Positions 34,785-47,393 of a stretch of 64,000 nt of DNA are shown one piece after another. A model generated the notes under the pieces. The model was given only the letters and a program-made list of their open reading frames with translations. It had not been told where the DNA came from and made no database searches. Both the position numbers and the translations under genes were made by a program. The stretch covers positions 2,294,001 through 2,358,000 of the forward strand of contig CP103037.1 of NCBI GenBank assembly GCA_024752435.1. Direction: 5' to 3'. The stretch comes from Allantophomopsis cytisporea. Lineage: Eukaryota; Ascomycota; Leotiomycetes; Phacidiales; Phacidiaceae. Each line of letters opens with the position of its first letter. The first letter of the stretch is position 1.

Positions 34785-37700
34785 CTGTGATACCATGAGT
34801 TAGGACATTTATAGAAGTATTAGTATAGGAGTAGTATAGTAAAGATTGTAGTTACCTGCCATCGCCACTAAATAACTAAGCATTCTGTGGTCCATGCTGA
34901 CTAGATTAAGATATCTCTCAAGTGTAGGCTCACTTAGGAAGGTACGAAGCTATGGCCCCTTTTTTATCCAAGGGTTCGGTAAGGGTTCGGTAAAATACAG
35001 CGGAAACCTGTTCGGATTCCTTGGCTAAGTTTAACAATTCAAGAGACTCTGATTGGTACCGTAGATCCGGATATCAAACTGTTCTGCTGCCATTAAGGTA
35101 TGAATCTGAAAGTAGCTCAGCATTTAGATGTAATCAACGACGAGATAAGTCAACAACATAAAGATGCAGATACTGGATGTAGTTGGTAGATCTCAGAACG
35201 CTGAATCAAGAAACATAAATAGAGCATCAAGCTTCGCCACATGTACTTGGTTGAAGAGCCAAGCCCAAACCAGCTTTTCAGTGGTACAGTTCTCACTGTA
35301 GGATTCTCTGCAGTCATCTATACTTTTCTCCAACAATTAGCTATAAGTGAGTTGAGATACCGGAAGATCGTAAGCTTGTGAATCCGAGTCAGTCCCTCTC
35401 CCTATAGGTAAACCTCTACTTCTTTTCTTAGTTCTCTCAAGCAAGACAGTAATTGTATTTTAGTTTTGTTTTTTTGTGTTGTTCAACGACTAACTATAGA
35501 AGGTGTCGATCTGCAAAACAATATCTAGAAAGTTATCTCTTATCAAAAGTTCTTGAACTTGACTTGAACTTTCGCGCCGTACTGTAGCGATTGAAAATAA
35601 GTACTCACACCAAGGCAGCTGGAAAAAGTAACACGTGGCAGAAAAGTCTTCAGAAAAATCTTCAGAAAAGCATTTTCAAAATTTTTGGTTGTTCTCAAAG
35701 CAAGAACATGGCGGTGGTCAAGTGTATACTCAAGATATAGTAGTTGCGGTTCTATACTACGTGTTAGTAGACGTGGGAATAATCCAAGACCCATGACTAA
35801 GCTACACGCAAACGAAACTAGACAGATCACTAAATACCCGTAACTCCGTTAAGAATCATTTCACAGATAATTGTAGACGCCTCAACCGGCGATTACCGAG
35901 AGTCCAGATTTATCTTGTCGCTGCTACACCAGGATCTAATATAGGACAAAAGGAACACTTGAACATTGCTGAATATACTCGGATGGTGGATTTATGATAT
36001 AGACATACTTAATAACGAACTCAGACCTCTGTATGATCTCTGACTACAAATTTTATAACAAACCTTAAGCAAGCCGCGGCAGAGGATGAACGGCCAACCC
36101 AAAGAGATCTTTCACCACTCTACGGTCAATACAGACACTACGGCATGAGAACTCGTTGTTAATGTAGATTTACTAGCATATAGCTCAGATAAAGAAGGCT
36201 CAGTGGAGATCCTTGACAGTATAAAGTTGGATAGTTCAACACCGTAGCTCGGGGTCATTGAAGGCCCACTATCATATGTGGAGGCTTTGAACAGCCTCAA
36301 TATGTGAAGTAAATGATCCACAACTAAGATTCGCATGTCTCAGTGAGTCCCTGAAGAGTCTATGGTAAGCTATGTTGCTCTGTTGTCACATACCTCCCAG
36401 GAAGACCGTGCCAGATCAATGATGTCCACCGTTCTGGGAAAAAACCGACGACACACGCAGATATCCTGACGTTGTATGATTGCTTTTGTCGAGGCCCTCT
36501 ACCATAGCTTCGAGTGCCGTGCTACAAATTTTATCCTCTGTGGGTCTCCATCGACCCGACTCAACGGCTCGGACTTCCCGTGCGAGTTCCTGTGTGTCAA
36601 ACACCGCGGCATGTAGCCCCTGAATTGTGTTCTAGCTCTTCGATTTCAGTCTTGCTTTGTTGTCTTCGAACCTCGATTGGACAAGATTATCAGAGTTTGG
36701 TTATCCCGTGTTACACGAATCGAACACCAGAGGAGAAGAGACATGATAGAACAAGTACTCACTAATCACTGAAGTTACGCAGACTTAGCTAGAGTTGAGG
36801 ACTGACTGCCGAAAAGTGAAGGTTTGTGGCGCGGGCTGGAGCGTATCCCCTAGATGCCGTCACGCCGAAATGAAAGCCAACTCGTGCGAGGTTTGTCCCG
36901 AGAGCTTGTGTAGTCCTTTTCAAGATATCCATAGGCCATTTGTAACACGGAAGTAGTGTCACTGTCTGACTGTCATGACCTAGCTATTCTAGTCTCATCT
37001 AAGAAATTCCTCGAGGAACAATGAGTGAAATCAATGAGTCAGCACAAAGGTGACATTCATGAGACGATGTTAATTCTTAGAACTTATAGTCTTTTGAATA
37101 TACATGTAAGGGCTATTCTGTCAAGCCAAAAGGCTGACATAATCAAAGAACAAGTCTTTGGTGTGCTACTTATTAGTAAATATATATATGTGGGATAATC
37201 TTCCCGATCCGCAGTAAGAGGGGTGAAAAGATCATGTGATCAAGCGGGAGTTTCTGATGACGTTGGTTGATGTATGCAGACACACAGCATCTATCCTTCT
37301 CCATTTCAAGAACAATAAAACTCAATTCAAATATTGCATAAAAAACTGGCTTGGTATGGATATCAATGTCCATCCTACCTTATTGTAATATCAGGTATTC
37401 ATGCTTTACATATGTTAACTCATAATGAACGGCTGATCTGCGGCACACCCACCCATATAAACTTTCCGATCAGATCTTTTGTGGCTACGACGTCGGCCAA
37501 CTATGAAAACCTGCCATGCTCAATGGGGCTTCTTGTTACACAGTAACCGGTCCCATGGACTCTGAGTGATCCTCGCTCCAAGCCAATGCCTCGTCCCCAG
37601 ATTCGCAATGCATCGGCACATTGTGGCTCTGGCTCGACGATATCGCGTCACCTTTGACAGAAGGGATACTCACTTGTCACTCCCGGTGAGATCCACAAAC

Positions 37701-39216
37701 GCCATAATACACACAGCTTGTCGGAAAGAGTTAATATTCATTCATGTATTGGTACCGCTGGCCGAGTGAAAATACTTCTTATTGAAAGAACAATCCTCGG
37801 TAGAATATTTCGAACAAAGTTTGCAAGATGATCTAAGGCTTTCTGCAAACCTACACTATGTACTGGATTATGAATGGGCAAATCCTTTTGGAGAGACGCC
37901 AAAAGATTAAGTTTCATTGCTACCCAAGCCATCACAACTGAAGATTGGGCCATCCAGACCTGGCCAAGACGTTCAGACGGTCGCAAAATACATGGCAAGA
38001 ATACATAAGCCAATACTGAAAGGCTGCCATGAAATTTTTGTCGACCAAATAAAACTTAAATGGAAACATCGCCCGTCTTGCGGCATTTGGCTGATGTTAA
38101 CTGATCTGAGAGGCATTGAAGACGAATCCTCATCACTCCAAATGCCGAGAGTCGCCGCCTTGAAACCCGGTGAAATTCCTGAATGTTTGAATTAGCTCCT
38201 GGGTAAATCAAGGAGTCACGATCTAATCGGATCAAGCGTCGACCTATTGTTGTCAGGCATCTACATAGAAAAGTCTACAGATCCCAGCTAACATCAGGTT
38301 CAAGTATGTCCATACTTCCATAGATAAATCGAGAGGCAATCATCGAAGTTTTCGTCATGGCATTATTCACCAGAGTCGTGAAAAGTTGCGAAGTTTCGTG
38401 CTTTTTGGATACGAACGCTAATCACATCAAATGAAAGTAGTTTAGGGGAGAGTTCAGGTCTAAGGATCTGGGCTAGCGAGCAACACAACTACATACTCAA
38501 TCGTCCCAACTGAACCACCACTATCCATACCTTAGAGTATTTGGTACCTGTGCTTGCCGAGTAGTACTGATATCTATGCCACTACCACCCACCTGCTCGG
38601 ATCCTTAAACACACTAGGTGCACCAAAGCCGAGAATGTATTGATTCCTTCGGTGTCATAGCGAAGCATGCGAGGTCTAAACACCATAGACATAACAACCG
38701 TCGGTAAGAAGAACCATGGGTAATGTAGGGACTCCACATGTTCATGCAGAGAATGTAGATGAATCCTCTAGAGGCTGACTATTCAAGGATATTGTCAAGT
38801 CCCATAAACCAGACAAGAGGTAGCATCTGTTCGGGATGGCCATGGCGCTTTTCGACCCGAGTCTATTTCATCTGAGCAATAGTACATCCCATACACACGG
38901 TAATGGACCATCATTTAGATTTTTCCGTGAACCTAGTTTCTATGGAAATCCTTGGGCTTTGCCGGGGAGCAGGGTTCACTTACGATCCTTTTATTTTGAG
39001 TTTCTTGCTCCTCCATATCAAGTGGAGATGAGCAAGTCCTCTCTAACCATAGGGTAATAGCAAGTCAGATCTCTCTTATCAGAAAAGCCTGAGATTACTG
39101 AATTGCGCTTCATCAGCCCTGGTCGCTATGACATATAACCAAGCAGCACTGTCCTTGTTGGGATCTTTGTCACTCGTTTTGTCATCACACTCATTCACCA
39201 GTTTCCTTACAACAAC
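34785..39216. other. 4.4 kb gap with at most gene relics
   Basis: A/T-rich DNA with many stops in all frames. Only 36.1-36.8 kb on the minus strand has a protein-like fragment (separate entry). There are no terminal repeats or transposase motifs. Confidence 0.5.
36416..36640 (-). pseudogene. Possible decayed coding fragment, unidentified
   Basis: A minus-strand frame of about 70 codons reads LHAAVFDTQELAREVRAVES and continues through WRPTEDKICSTALEAMVEGL to a TGA at 36418. It has normal amino-acid balance but no proper start, and a TAG lies just upstream. In a neighbouring frame upstream, RRQQSKTEIEELEHNSG is readable, as if a frameshift separated them. Downstream, another frame (about 36112-36336) is open for 74 codons. 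I recognise no family. It could equally be chance, so the call is weak. Confidence 0.2.
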
Positions 39217-40737
39217 ATGGGAGGCATTTCGCTCCCAGCAAACTATGAACCTTTGGTAGTCACCTCAAGTGACTTAGTTATTGCCTCACTTGCATGGGGG
39301 TTTACCTTGGGCTTTGGTTTCTTGACAGTATGGACTGCTGTCAAGCAGACCAGATCAGCATGGAGACGTAAAGGAACATTGGCATTGAAATCGCCATATC
39401 TTTTTATGATCTGGGCTGAGCTTGCCGCGTCGTTGTCATTCGGTGTCATTTGTTTCGTATACATACTAGGTGGCTTTAAAGCTAGGTGAGTCTTCTTAAC
39501 ACTGGCAGTCTTCCTGGAGGACAAGTTGTGTTCGATGTATATATGTACTAACCATCCATAGTTTCACATTCTATTTCTGCATCCGTAAGAGAACCATTAT
39601 CTCGGAATTCAGTAGATATTAACATTACCTAGTGACATTATGGGCTCTGCAAGTGCAGTTTCTCCTTCAAATTATCATCAACAGAATTTGCGTTCTCCTC
39701 ATATCTCGGCGCAAATCATTATGGCTCAAGATCAGTGTGGCCGTCATTATTACTGGTATCAATATTGTGAGTATTCTTTTATCCTCGATAGACTGCTAGA
39801 AAAAGTGGGGCATGTGCTGATATGAATGATATCAAAGAGTGTTTATTGCATCTGGATTCCAGCACGAATGCAGATATCCGAGAAGTATATTCAAGTAAAT
39901 CTCTACTGGGATCGCGTTGAGAAATGCGTTTACCTTGTTGTGGATGGACTTTTGAATGCATACTTCATTCGAATAGTGAGAAAGCAACTCCTCGGAATGG
40001 GCCTCAACAAGTACAAAGGTCTCGTTACATTCAATGTCTGGATTATTGGTTTCAGTTTAGGTATGGATGTACTCATCATTAGCATGATGAGTCTTCATAA
40101 TTCTTTCGTGTAAGTGGTATATCTGGCACCGAGTTTTACATACCTACCGTTGAATAAAACTGGACACGTTGAGCAAGACAATGCTAACAGTATCAGTTAC
40201 ATGCAATTCCATCCTCTCGCTTATATCGTCAAGCTAAACATTGAGATGTCCATGGCCGATCTCATTGCCAAGCTTAGTCGTAACCAAAACGTAGATGATC
40301 CAGATATGGGACAATCTGGCGCTGGAGGAACCCACACCGGTACTGGCACAGGGCAAGGAACGAATAACGGAACCTTCACGGACAGCAAGAACAAATGGAA
40401 GTCAGGAAAAATTCCATCCGAGGCAGGAATGGATATCAGTCCAATACGTGAGCGCAAGAATTCGGACGGAGACAGCACCGATGATTACGAACTGGACACC
40501 ATCCATCGAAACACCACAGATGCTGCTTTCCGTGTTCATAAGCAAGAAGAGATTAAGGTCACTTCTGAGAGCTTGGATCTTTCTGAGAGCGAATATCAAG
40601 CCGATAGGAACAGCGGGAAGGGTGACAGCGATGAGAGACCCCTTCGAGATCTTGGTCATCTAGGCAGCATAGACAAGCATGGCAAGAAAGGGATGGCGAA
40701 CATCGGTTCCTCTGCCAAGGTTTGGACGGCTCAGTAA
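39217..40737 (+). CDS. Seven-helix fungal membrane protein, function unknown
   Basis: Exons are 39217-39485, 39562-39584 (23 nt), 39633-39766, 39838-40109 and 40197-40737; all phases agree, giving 412 aa. Seven hydrophobic segments are visible: DLVIASLAWGFTLGFGFL; SPYLFMIWAELAASLSFGVI; FYFCILTLWALQVQFLLQII; ISVAVIITGINISVYCIW; VYLVVDGLLNAYFI; FNVWIIGFSLGMDVLIISM; and MQFHPLAYIVKLNIEMSM. A hydrophilic C-terminal tail of about 150 residues follows. It is rich in Gly/Thr (GTHTGTGTGQGTNNGT) and then in acidic and Ser residues. The topology resembles fungal integral-membrane and receptor-like proteins, but I see no motif of a named GPCR class. I do not know the role. The helices are intact across all exon joins, which supports the model. 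Confidence 0.85.
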
Positions 40738-42192
40738 CGCATTTGGAGCGCATTTTCGAAGACTTTCATTAGATAGATGGCGGCGGCATCATAGACCGAT
40801 GAAGATACCAGTCCTGCCTTCATACTACTCCTTTTCCTTATGTTTTATTCATTTCTTTTGGATAATAGATTAGATTCCTGCCATCCACATTCTTTATTAA
40901 AGACAAAATAATGACAATCCCTAAAGGAACCAATCACTGATTAGGAAGTGATTTGAAAACCGATCTTGGATGGCACTCCACATCACCTTACCTACGAAAT
41001 CCTCAAAGAGAGCCAAGCAGTAGTTGAAGAAGTCTTCGGATACACCAGCCACTCACGAGAGCCTCTAACAAGCAAGCTTTAAGCCCGGAAAAGAGTAGTT
41101 TCATATGCATATGGTTACGCCCCGCTGCCAGTTCCCTTCAGATCCCAGGCATAAGGAGTCGATGCTTCGATGATTACCTACGGAGGACAGTGTGCAGGTC
41201 AAGAGTTAATACTTCGTATTGTAATCTAACTGAACTTGTCTAGATTTTACCATCATTTGTGGTCACTGCTGAGCCCTGATTGTCTGTTATCCATGAGTTA
41301 CAAGCAATGGGAGAAATTCTTTTCTTGCCAAACATGGATAACGTTAATTTTTATTCTTCTTCTTCTCAAATTGTGATGATTACCAGCTCCAGGAAATGCA
41401 TATCGTGCAGCCCTTCGAGAGTGTTTCTATCGGCCTTCTCGGAATGGCTACAGCCGCCGAAATCGAATAAGTCTTATCTATTGCCCTGGAGATACCACTG
41501 ATTGTGCCATAACTTCTCTTATCAACGAGTAGATATGTGGAAATGCCTTCAATACATGTTTCACACTTATCATCGGGAATTCCTTCTAATGGTTAGCTGT
41601 TAGGTGACATGAGGGAAAGACTGGGCTGCTCCCGTAGTCCGACTTGAAAAGTCAGATGACATTGGAAAAAAAAGAAGAAAAAAAGAAAAACCGAAACTGT
41701 GTGTGGGAGTGTCGGTGGTAAGAGTGCCTCAAGATTCCACACATGCAAAAAGAAAATGCCCGCGAAATTGACTTTCCTAATAGGAGCATCAGAGCAGTCC
41801 AACTTTCATTTTCGCAGGCTCAGGTCACCTGACAACTAACAACTGTTGCGCTTCTTCCATTAGGCTGTTTCATGTCGGTTATCGTAACATCATACGTCAT
41901 CGCAGAGTTATGAATTCCATTTATGATGTACATATCTGACGGCAATTTTTTATTTTTTTATTTTTTTTGTATTTTAATCAATGCTAGTACAGTGAACAAT
42001 GATTGCTAAGCAGCACTCTAAGCAATGCCGTGATAGTCAGGCACAGGTAGTGGGGAAAGGATGATCATGTTGGAGAAACATTGCTGAATAATACACTGAA
42101 ATCACCCAACGACTAAGTATAAACGGAGCTCCTATCCCCATGACGATGTTCTGCAATATCAACAACGGCGAATCATCACTAATTGAATTTAA
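40738..42192. other. Intergenic region
   Basis: About 1.45 kb without a gene. It contains A/T homopolymer stretches at about 41665-41690 and 41946-41976. Presumed promoter of the NmrA-like gene at the right end. Confidence 0.6.
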
Positions 42193-43321
42193 ATGGCCAA
42201 CAAGAACTTTGGAATCTTCCCTGCGTCAGGTGGACTCGGTGGCAGTACTTTGAAGCACATTCTCAATTTTGCCGACCCTACCAAGCTTACCATCGTGGTG
42301 CGCAAGCCGGAGACTGTTTTGCCAAAGGCTAAGGAGACTGGTGTCACCATTCGATCCGCTGACTATGATAATGCACCTACCCTTGAACATGCCTTTGACG
42401 GCATCTCAACGCTCAATCTGATTTCATACGCGAGCATTGAACATGAACATCGCTTCAAGGTGAGATATTCCTTTGCCTGAGATCTGGAGAAAGTGAAGTA
42501 CAGTGTAACTGTCAGGTGAGCGTGACTGTGGGAGCAGCCCATCCCCGCACAGTCACCAGGGTCGCCTGATGGAATGAGACTTTTGAGAATTTTACGGGTG
42601 GGGGCTTTCAAAGAGTAAAGTATCACTGACAAGTTGTCGCCAGGTCCACAAGCTCGCAATTGATGCAGCTCGCAAGAGTGGAGTCTCCCACATCTTCTAC
42701 AGCTCGCTGGCATTCGCCGGCGATGGCGAGCCTACCTCAGTTGCGCATGTAATGCAAGCACATCTCGATACTGAGAAATACCTCTCATCAATTGCCGCGC
42801 AAGACCCTTCTTTTACCTATACAATTGTCCGTATTGGGTTGTACTCGGAATCATTTCCAATCTATACAGCTTTCTTCAATCTGAAATCCCCAGTAGATGA
42901 GGTCAAGATCCCACATGACGGCTCAGGTCCTGGGGTCGCATGGGCGAAACGTGATGAGCTCGGAGAAGCTGTGGCTCGACTTATCTCTCAGTATGTTGGT
43001 GCGCCGAAGGACTTCCCTTATATCAACAAGACGATTCTGTTGTCGGGACCGAAGGTTTGGTCTTTGAAGGAGACTGTCGAAGTTCTTGGGAAGGCGGTCA
43101 AGAAGCCCGTCAAGCTGAGAGAGGTTTCCGTTGAGGAATATGCTGCACAGCCTCAGGTGCAGAATGGCCTTTCGTATGGCAGTGGTAATCTGGCTACTGT
43201 CTGGGCTACAGCTTTCGAAGGTATTCGTAGGGGTGAAACTGCAGTCACAACGCCTTTACTTGCCGAGATTCTTGGTAGAGAACCGGAGTCTTTCGAAGAC
43301 ACTGTGAAGAGCATGGTTTGA
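42193..43321 (+). CDS. NmrA-like NAD(P)-binding Rossmann protein
   Basis: Atypical short-chain dehydrogenase of the NmrA/NAD(P)H-azoreductase-like group; a cytosolic reductase or redox sensor. Exons are 42193-42459 and 42644-43321 with a long phase-0 intron (184 nt, GTGAGA to GCCAG), giving 314 aa. The N-terminus carries the dinucleotide loop PASGGLGGSTLKHIL, followed by a beta strand LTIVVRKPE and SADYDNAPTLEHAFDGI. After the intron come VSHIFYSSLAFAGDGEP and YTIVRIGLYSES, typical of the family. WAKRDELGEAVARLIS is followed by a C-terminal part KVWSLKETVEVLGKAVKKPV, which fits the substrate-side lid. No Tyr-x3-Lys catalytic pair is evident, as is usual for NmrA-like members. The substrate is unknown. 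It lies upstream of the dioxygenase and transporter genes. Confidence 0.92.
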
Positions 43322-45887
43322 TTTGTATAGCTAGGAAGAAAACCGTCAGTCGAACGACCTTTGATACATGAATCCTATCATCTAAATGCCTTGTCATTAG
43401 AACCACCAATTTCGAGTTTCATATAGAGTACATGTTCTGAAGGTACTATGCCATACACCAAATAAGCAAGCAAAGCATAGCAACTGAGGGCACTTGAGTC
43501 CAATGTAGGACCAGGATGTTACCCATAATAAGCCACAGTGATGTTCTTATGTTCTCCACTTGTATGAATAGACACTAACCAAATAGTCACAATGGCAGCT
43601 CTCCAGCATGAGGATCTGATCTCCATGACCATCAAGCCATTATTTATCCTGTATTGTACCGATGATGACGTGGAAATAAGAACGAAATACCGACACTTCA
43701 TCCTAAGTGAGAAGGTGACGACTAAGGACAACTGCATTAGCAAGCTAAAGTTCGATAATGTCAGCTTTATTGCGGACGCGGAATTGTGCGCGACGAGCTA
43801 GAGACTGAAGATGCTTGTTCTGCTGCACGGCAGTCTACGGAAACATATGTCTATGCCTTACACATTGTCCTCCCACGTAGTTGCAGACAGGTGCTTGGAC
43901 ATGAATCAGCATGCTGACTGAAAGCTGGAGGTCGTTCAAGATCATGATTAACGGTGTAGGCTTGGACACCAAGGCTAAATATACCACATAAGAATAGGGA
44001 TATCAATAATGGGAGGCGTTGTGTCTAAGTCCAACTCCGTTGAAAGCTTTCTACCGCTTAGATCCACTCTTTCAAAGGCACTTTATCCATATAGAGCCAA
44101 GTATCAAAATATTCATGGAAAATTTGCGGGGTTCGGCACAAATATTGCACGTTGAGATATTAAGGTTATGTATAGGAGACGCAAGATGCTGGTTAGCTCT
44201 TAGAGTGTCGCTCTTGAAGTGAAACACCCAAGCAATTGCTTGGCGACAGCCCCTTTAAAGAGTTTACGCGGCCTCCGTTCCCCCCTATCCTTGTCTTTGA
44301 ACATTTACCTTGTATTCCGGAATTTTCTGTTATGGGGTAATCTTGTCGGACTTTGGGTTGCTTCCTGGGCAAAATTCAATCAGTGTCTTATAAGAGATAG
44401 GAAATTGAAATTTATCTGTTTTGTAAGAGCTCAGACTTAAAATGTTTTCTACATCGAAGTCATACAGACCGATTAAAGAAACCCAGTCCGAAATCAAAAT
44501 TCTACGAGAAACTATGATTGGTGCTTAAGTTCCGTGATGTTGAGGATCCGGGGAAAGGGGGACCAGGGTGAAGAAGACTTTTACGGGCAATGAGTTATTT
44601 AGAAGTAGACTCCACTCCATTTTGGCCAACTCGATGAATTGAAGGCAACGCGTACTCAAGCAAACAACATGGGTGTCGTGTCATACGTTCACAAATGTAC
44701 ATGTACGTACCTGCTGCGCTTCTTGGCGCTTCGTTGTCCTTCAAATGTGGGTTCAAACTGAAGTAACGAATAGATATCAATGTTGACTCTACAACTGTGA
44801 AACCAACCCTTCGAGCGCATGACTAAGAACATCAAGAAATCCTTGGTATCTAGATTACAGCGCTTCATAACGTCAATCGGAAATGGGATATTGAAAATGA
44901 ACGGTACTTTAGTGGTCGGATGTGTTGTCGCGCACGCTCCTTTCATCGTCATGCCGTGTAAGCCACGTAGTTTACAGGCGGATTTGGCTGCACTTAGCGC
45001 AATATCTGCGAGATACGACGCCATAAGGCAAAATAGAGGCGCTGTCTTCAACAGAGCATAATCTTATCTGACAATTCAGGCGGCATCATAAGTGGAATTT
45101 AATCCGAACTGCGAATAGGCATTATAAGGTAGCATCGCGATTGTTGAAGGACGTGAACAAGAATTTTCGTAAGACAGATAGCTGCTTTCCTCGTTGAAGT
45201 GTTACGTAGTCGTCCTACGAATCCCAGGGAATAGGAGACACCTGTGGATAAAATCCAATCACGAGATTCGGCTTGTTGTAGAAGCCAATCTAAATAGAGG
45301 GACAAGATTTCATACCTGAAGGTGTCTTCTATGCATTTCCAACCTATTTTCCTGACCGGAAACGTAAGCAAACACTGCACAATGTTCTGATGGAAGCTAG
45401 TGGGGAAATCATGACACTGCCGAAGTCAAAAGTTGTCAGTGCCGCGTCAGCTACTATTGAGATCGTCAGCTACAACCACACAATGGCTTGTTTCCACTTC
45501 TCAACCACTCAGCCTGGAAGGATCACAAACACCGGCATCCCTAATGGCTCCATCTACATCCATAACTGCGGTATTGTATTCTCCTGAATATTATGCGGCT
45601 GAGTATAGTGATCCACAACCATACACTGTAGATACGCAAAAGCACTAAGAATATTCTCTAGACATCTTTAGACACCTTGAAATCTTCTTGGCAATACCTG
45701 GGGATGAAACATCATCACGGTAGATTGTCAGTGGTAGGTCAAATAAATGTATAAGTGGTAACCACATTTCCTTCATTCTCATTCCCAATACTCCATCGAC
45801 CTCTTCTCAGAGACTCAAGCATTACATTCTTTCTATTGCCACCTTCATTTGCAAATCCATCGCAACTCGATCTTTTCAAACGACATC
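43322..45887. other. 2.6 kb intergenic region
   Basis: No supportable gene. Open frames such as 43592-43801 and 44819-45061 lack domain signatures and splice context. Confidence 0.55.
45748..45757 (+). promoter_or_regulatory. Possible TATA element of the dioxygenase gene
   Basis: TGTATAAGTG, followed by a C/T-rich stretch (TTCCTTCATTCTCATTCCC), lies about 135 bases before the ATG at 45888. This is the usual fungal arrangement of TATA, CT block and start. Confidence 0.4.
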
Positions 45888-47144
45888 ATGGTTCACGTAT
45901 CTACAATCGCCGCAGCTGTGGCAACTGCTCTTCTCGCCGGAAATGCAGTTGCTCACCCAGGAGAGGTTCATTCCGCACATCAAGTCAAGCGCGAGCTTGA
46001 TATGCACAACAACTTGGCTTCTCACTCAAAGAGAGCATTGGGAGGATGTGAGAACTCTGCCTCCGCCAAGGAACTGAAGGCTCGTGCCATTGCTCGTCGT
46101 GAGGCTACTGCCAAGTCTCTTCGACAAAAGCGTGGTCTTACTGCCGACAGTATGTTATGTGAACTTTCTCGATATAGGACAATGCTGATATCATGTAGAG
46201 CCTTTCAAGCGTGATTTAACTGCGCTTCAGTCTTACGAGTACTCTCACCAGCAGAATGCAACTGGTTTCACTGATGCTACCGCTGCCAACGTGATATTCG
46301 GAGCCAACACCTCGTGCGTTCTCACTCCAGAAGACACTGGTAAGAATGTTTGGCAATGATATCTCTGACCTGGCCCTAACTTTTCTTCTAGTCGGTCCAT
46401 ACTATGTCGCTGGAGAGTATATTCGCAGCAATGTTACCGAAACCCAGCAGGGTGTACGTTTTACCATATCAGTGATATATAAGCTTCCAAGCTGACATGA
46501 ATTAGGTCCCAATGCATTTGGAGATGCAATTCATTGACGTCACTACCTGCTCCCCAATAGAGCATCTCGTAACCGATATCTGGGCCTGTAACTCTACCGG
46601 TGTATACTCTGGTATCGATGCCGCTCAAGCTGCGGGAGAGGGAGGCCTCAACTCCACTTTCCTCCGTGGTATCCAAATCACCGATGATGAGGGTGTCGTC
46701 GAATTTGATACCATCTTCCCAGGTCATTACACTGGTCGTGCCACCCACGAGCACGTTGTAACTCATCTCAACGCCACCATTCTGCCAAACGGTACCGTTC
46801 AAGCCGATACTGGCTACGTTAACCACATTGGTCAGCTTTTCTTCGATGAATCCCTTCGCTCTGCTGTCGAGGCTACATACCCATACAACACTAACACCCA
46901 AGCCGTTGTCCTCAACGATGACGATTCATGGGCTCCCTCTGAGGCTTCGTCTTCTTATGATCCCTTTGTCGAATACGTCTTGCTCGGCGACGACATCACT
47001 GATGGTCTCCTGGTTTGGATCTCTATCGGCATCAACTCCACCGCTAACTACACCGACCTCGCCTACGTTGCTTCTTACTACGATGCTGATGGTGGAGAGG
47101 TTAATGAGGACGATGCTTTCTACACTAGCATGGGTGACTCATAG
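45888..47144 (+). CDS. Secreted intradiol ring-cleavage dioxygenase-like protein
   Basis: Non-haem Fe(III) enzyme family that cleaves catechol-type rings between the hydroxyls. Exons are 45888-46149, 46199-46339, 46392-46453 and 46506-47144; phases agree, giving 367 aa. Residues 1-22 are a signal peptide (AAAVATALLAGNAVA) and a KR site follows, so it is extracellular. Family motifs seen are VGPYYVAGEYIR, MHLEMQFIDVTTCSPIEHL, WACNSTGVYSG, FLRGIQITDDEGVVEFDTIF and PGHYTGRATHEHV. Likely iron ligands are Tyr138 (or Tyr139), Tyr230, His236 and His238, so the site looks complete. Several N-glycosylation motifs (NAT, NTS, NVT, NST) fit secretion. The natural substrate is unknown; relatives act on lignin- or plant-derived catechols. 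It is convergent with the MFS gene, with stops about 250 bases apart. Confidence 0.93.
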
Positions 47145-47393
47145 ATTGTTTCAGGGTGTTTGACGAATGGGCGCATATAGCGGCAAATCTGCCTCACGCC
47201 CAAAGCAAGTGTTACATAGGACGCGTTTTCATAGGATCAATAGTTTTTTAAAAAAAAAAAAAAATTGGCCAATAACCCATAAACTACATTACTCTTGAAT
47301 TCTTAGGCTCATACAGATTCATGACTCATATCAAATATGTACAATTCAAACACCACGATGGTGAAGTCTTCATTAAGGGCCATAGCCAAACTA

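Noticed and set aside
34785..39216. Transposable element
   Set aside because: No long terminal or inverted repeats, no reverse transcriptase or transposase motifs in any frame. Old, mutated remnants cannot be excluded by eye.
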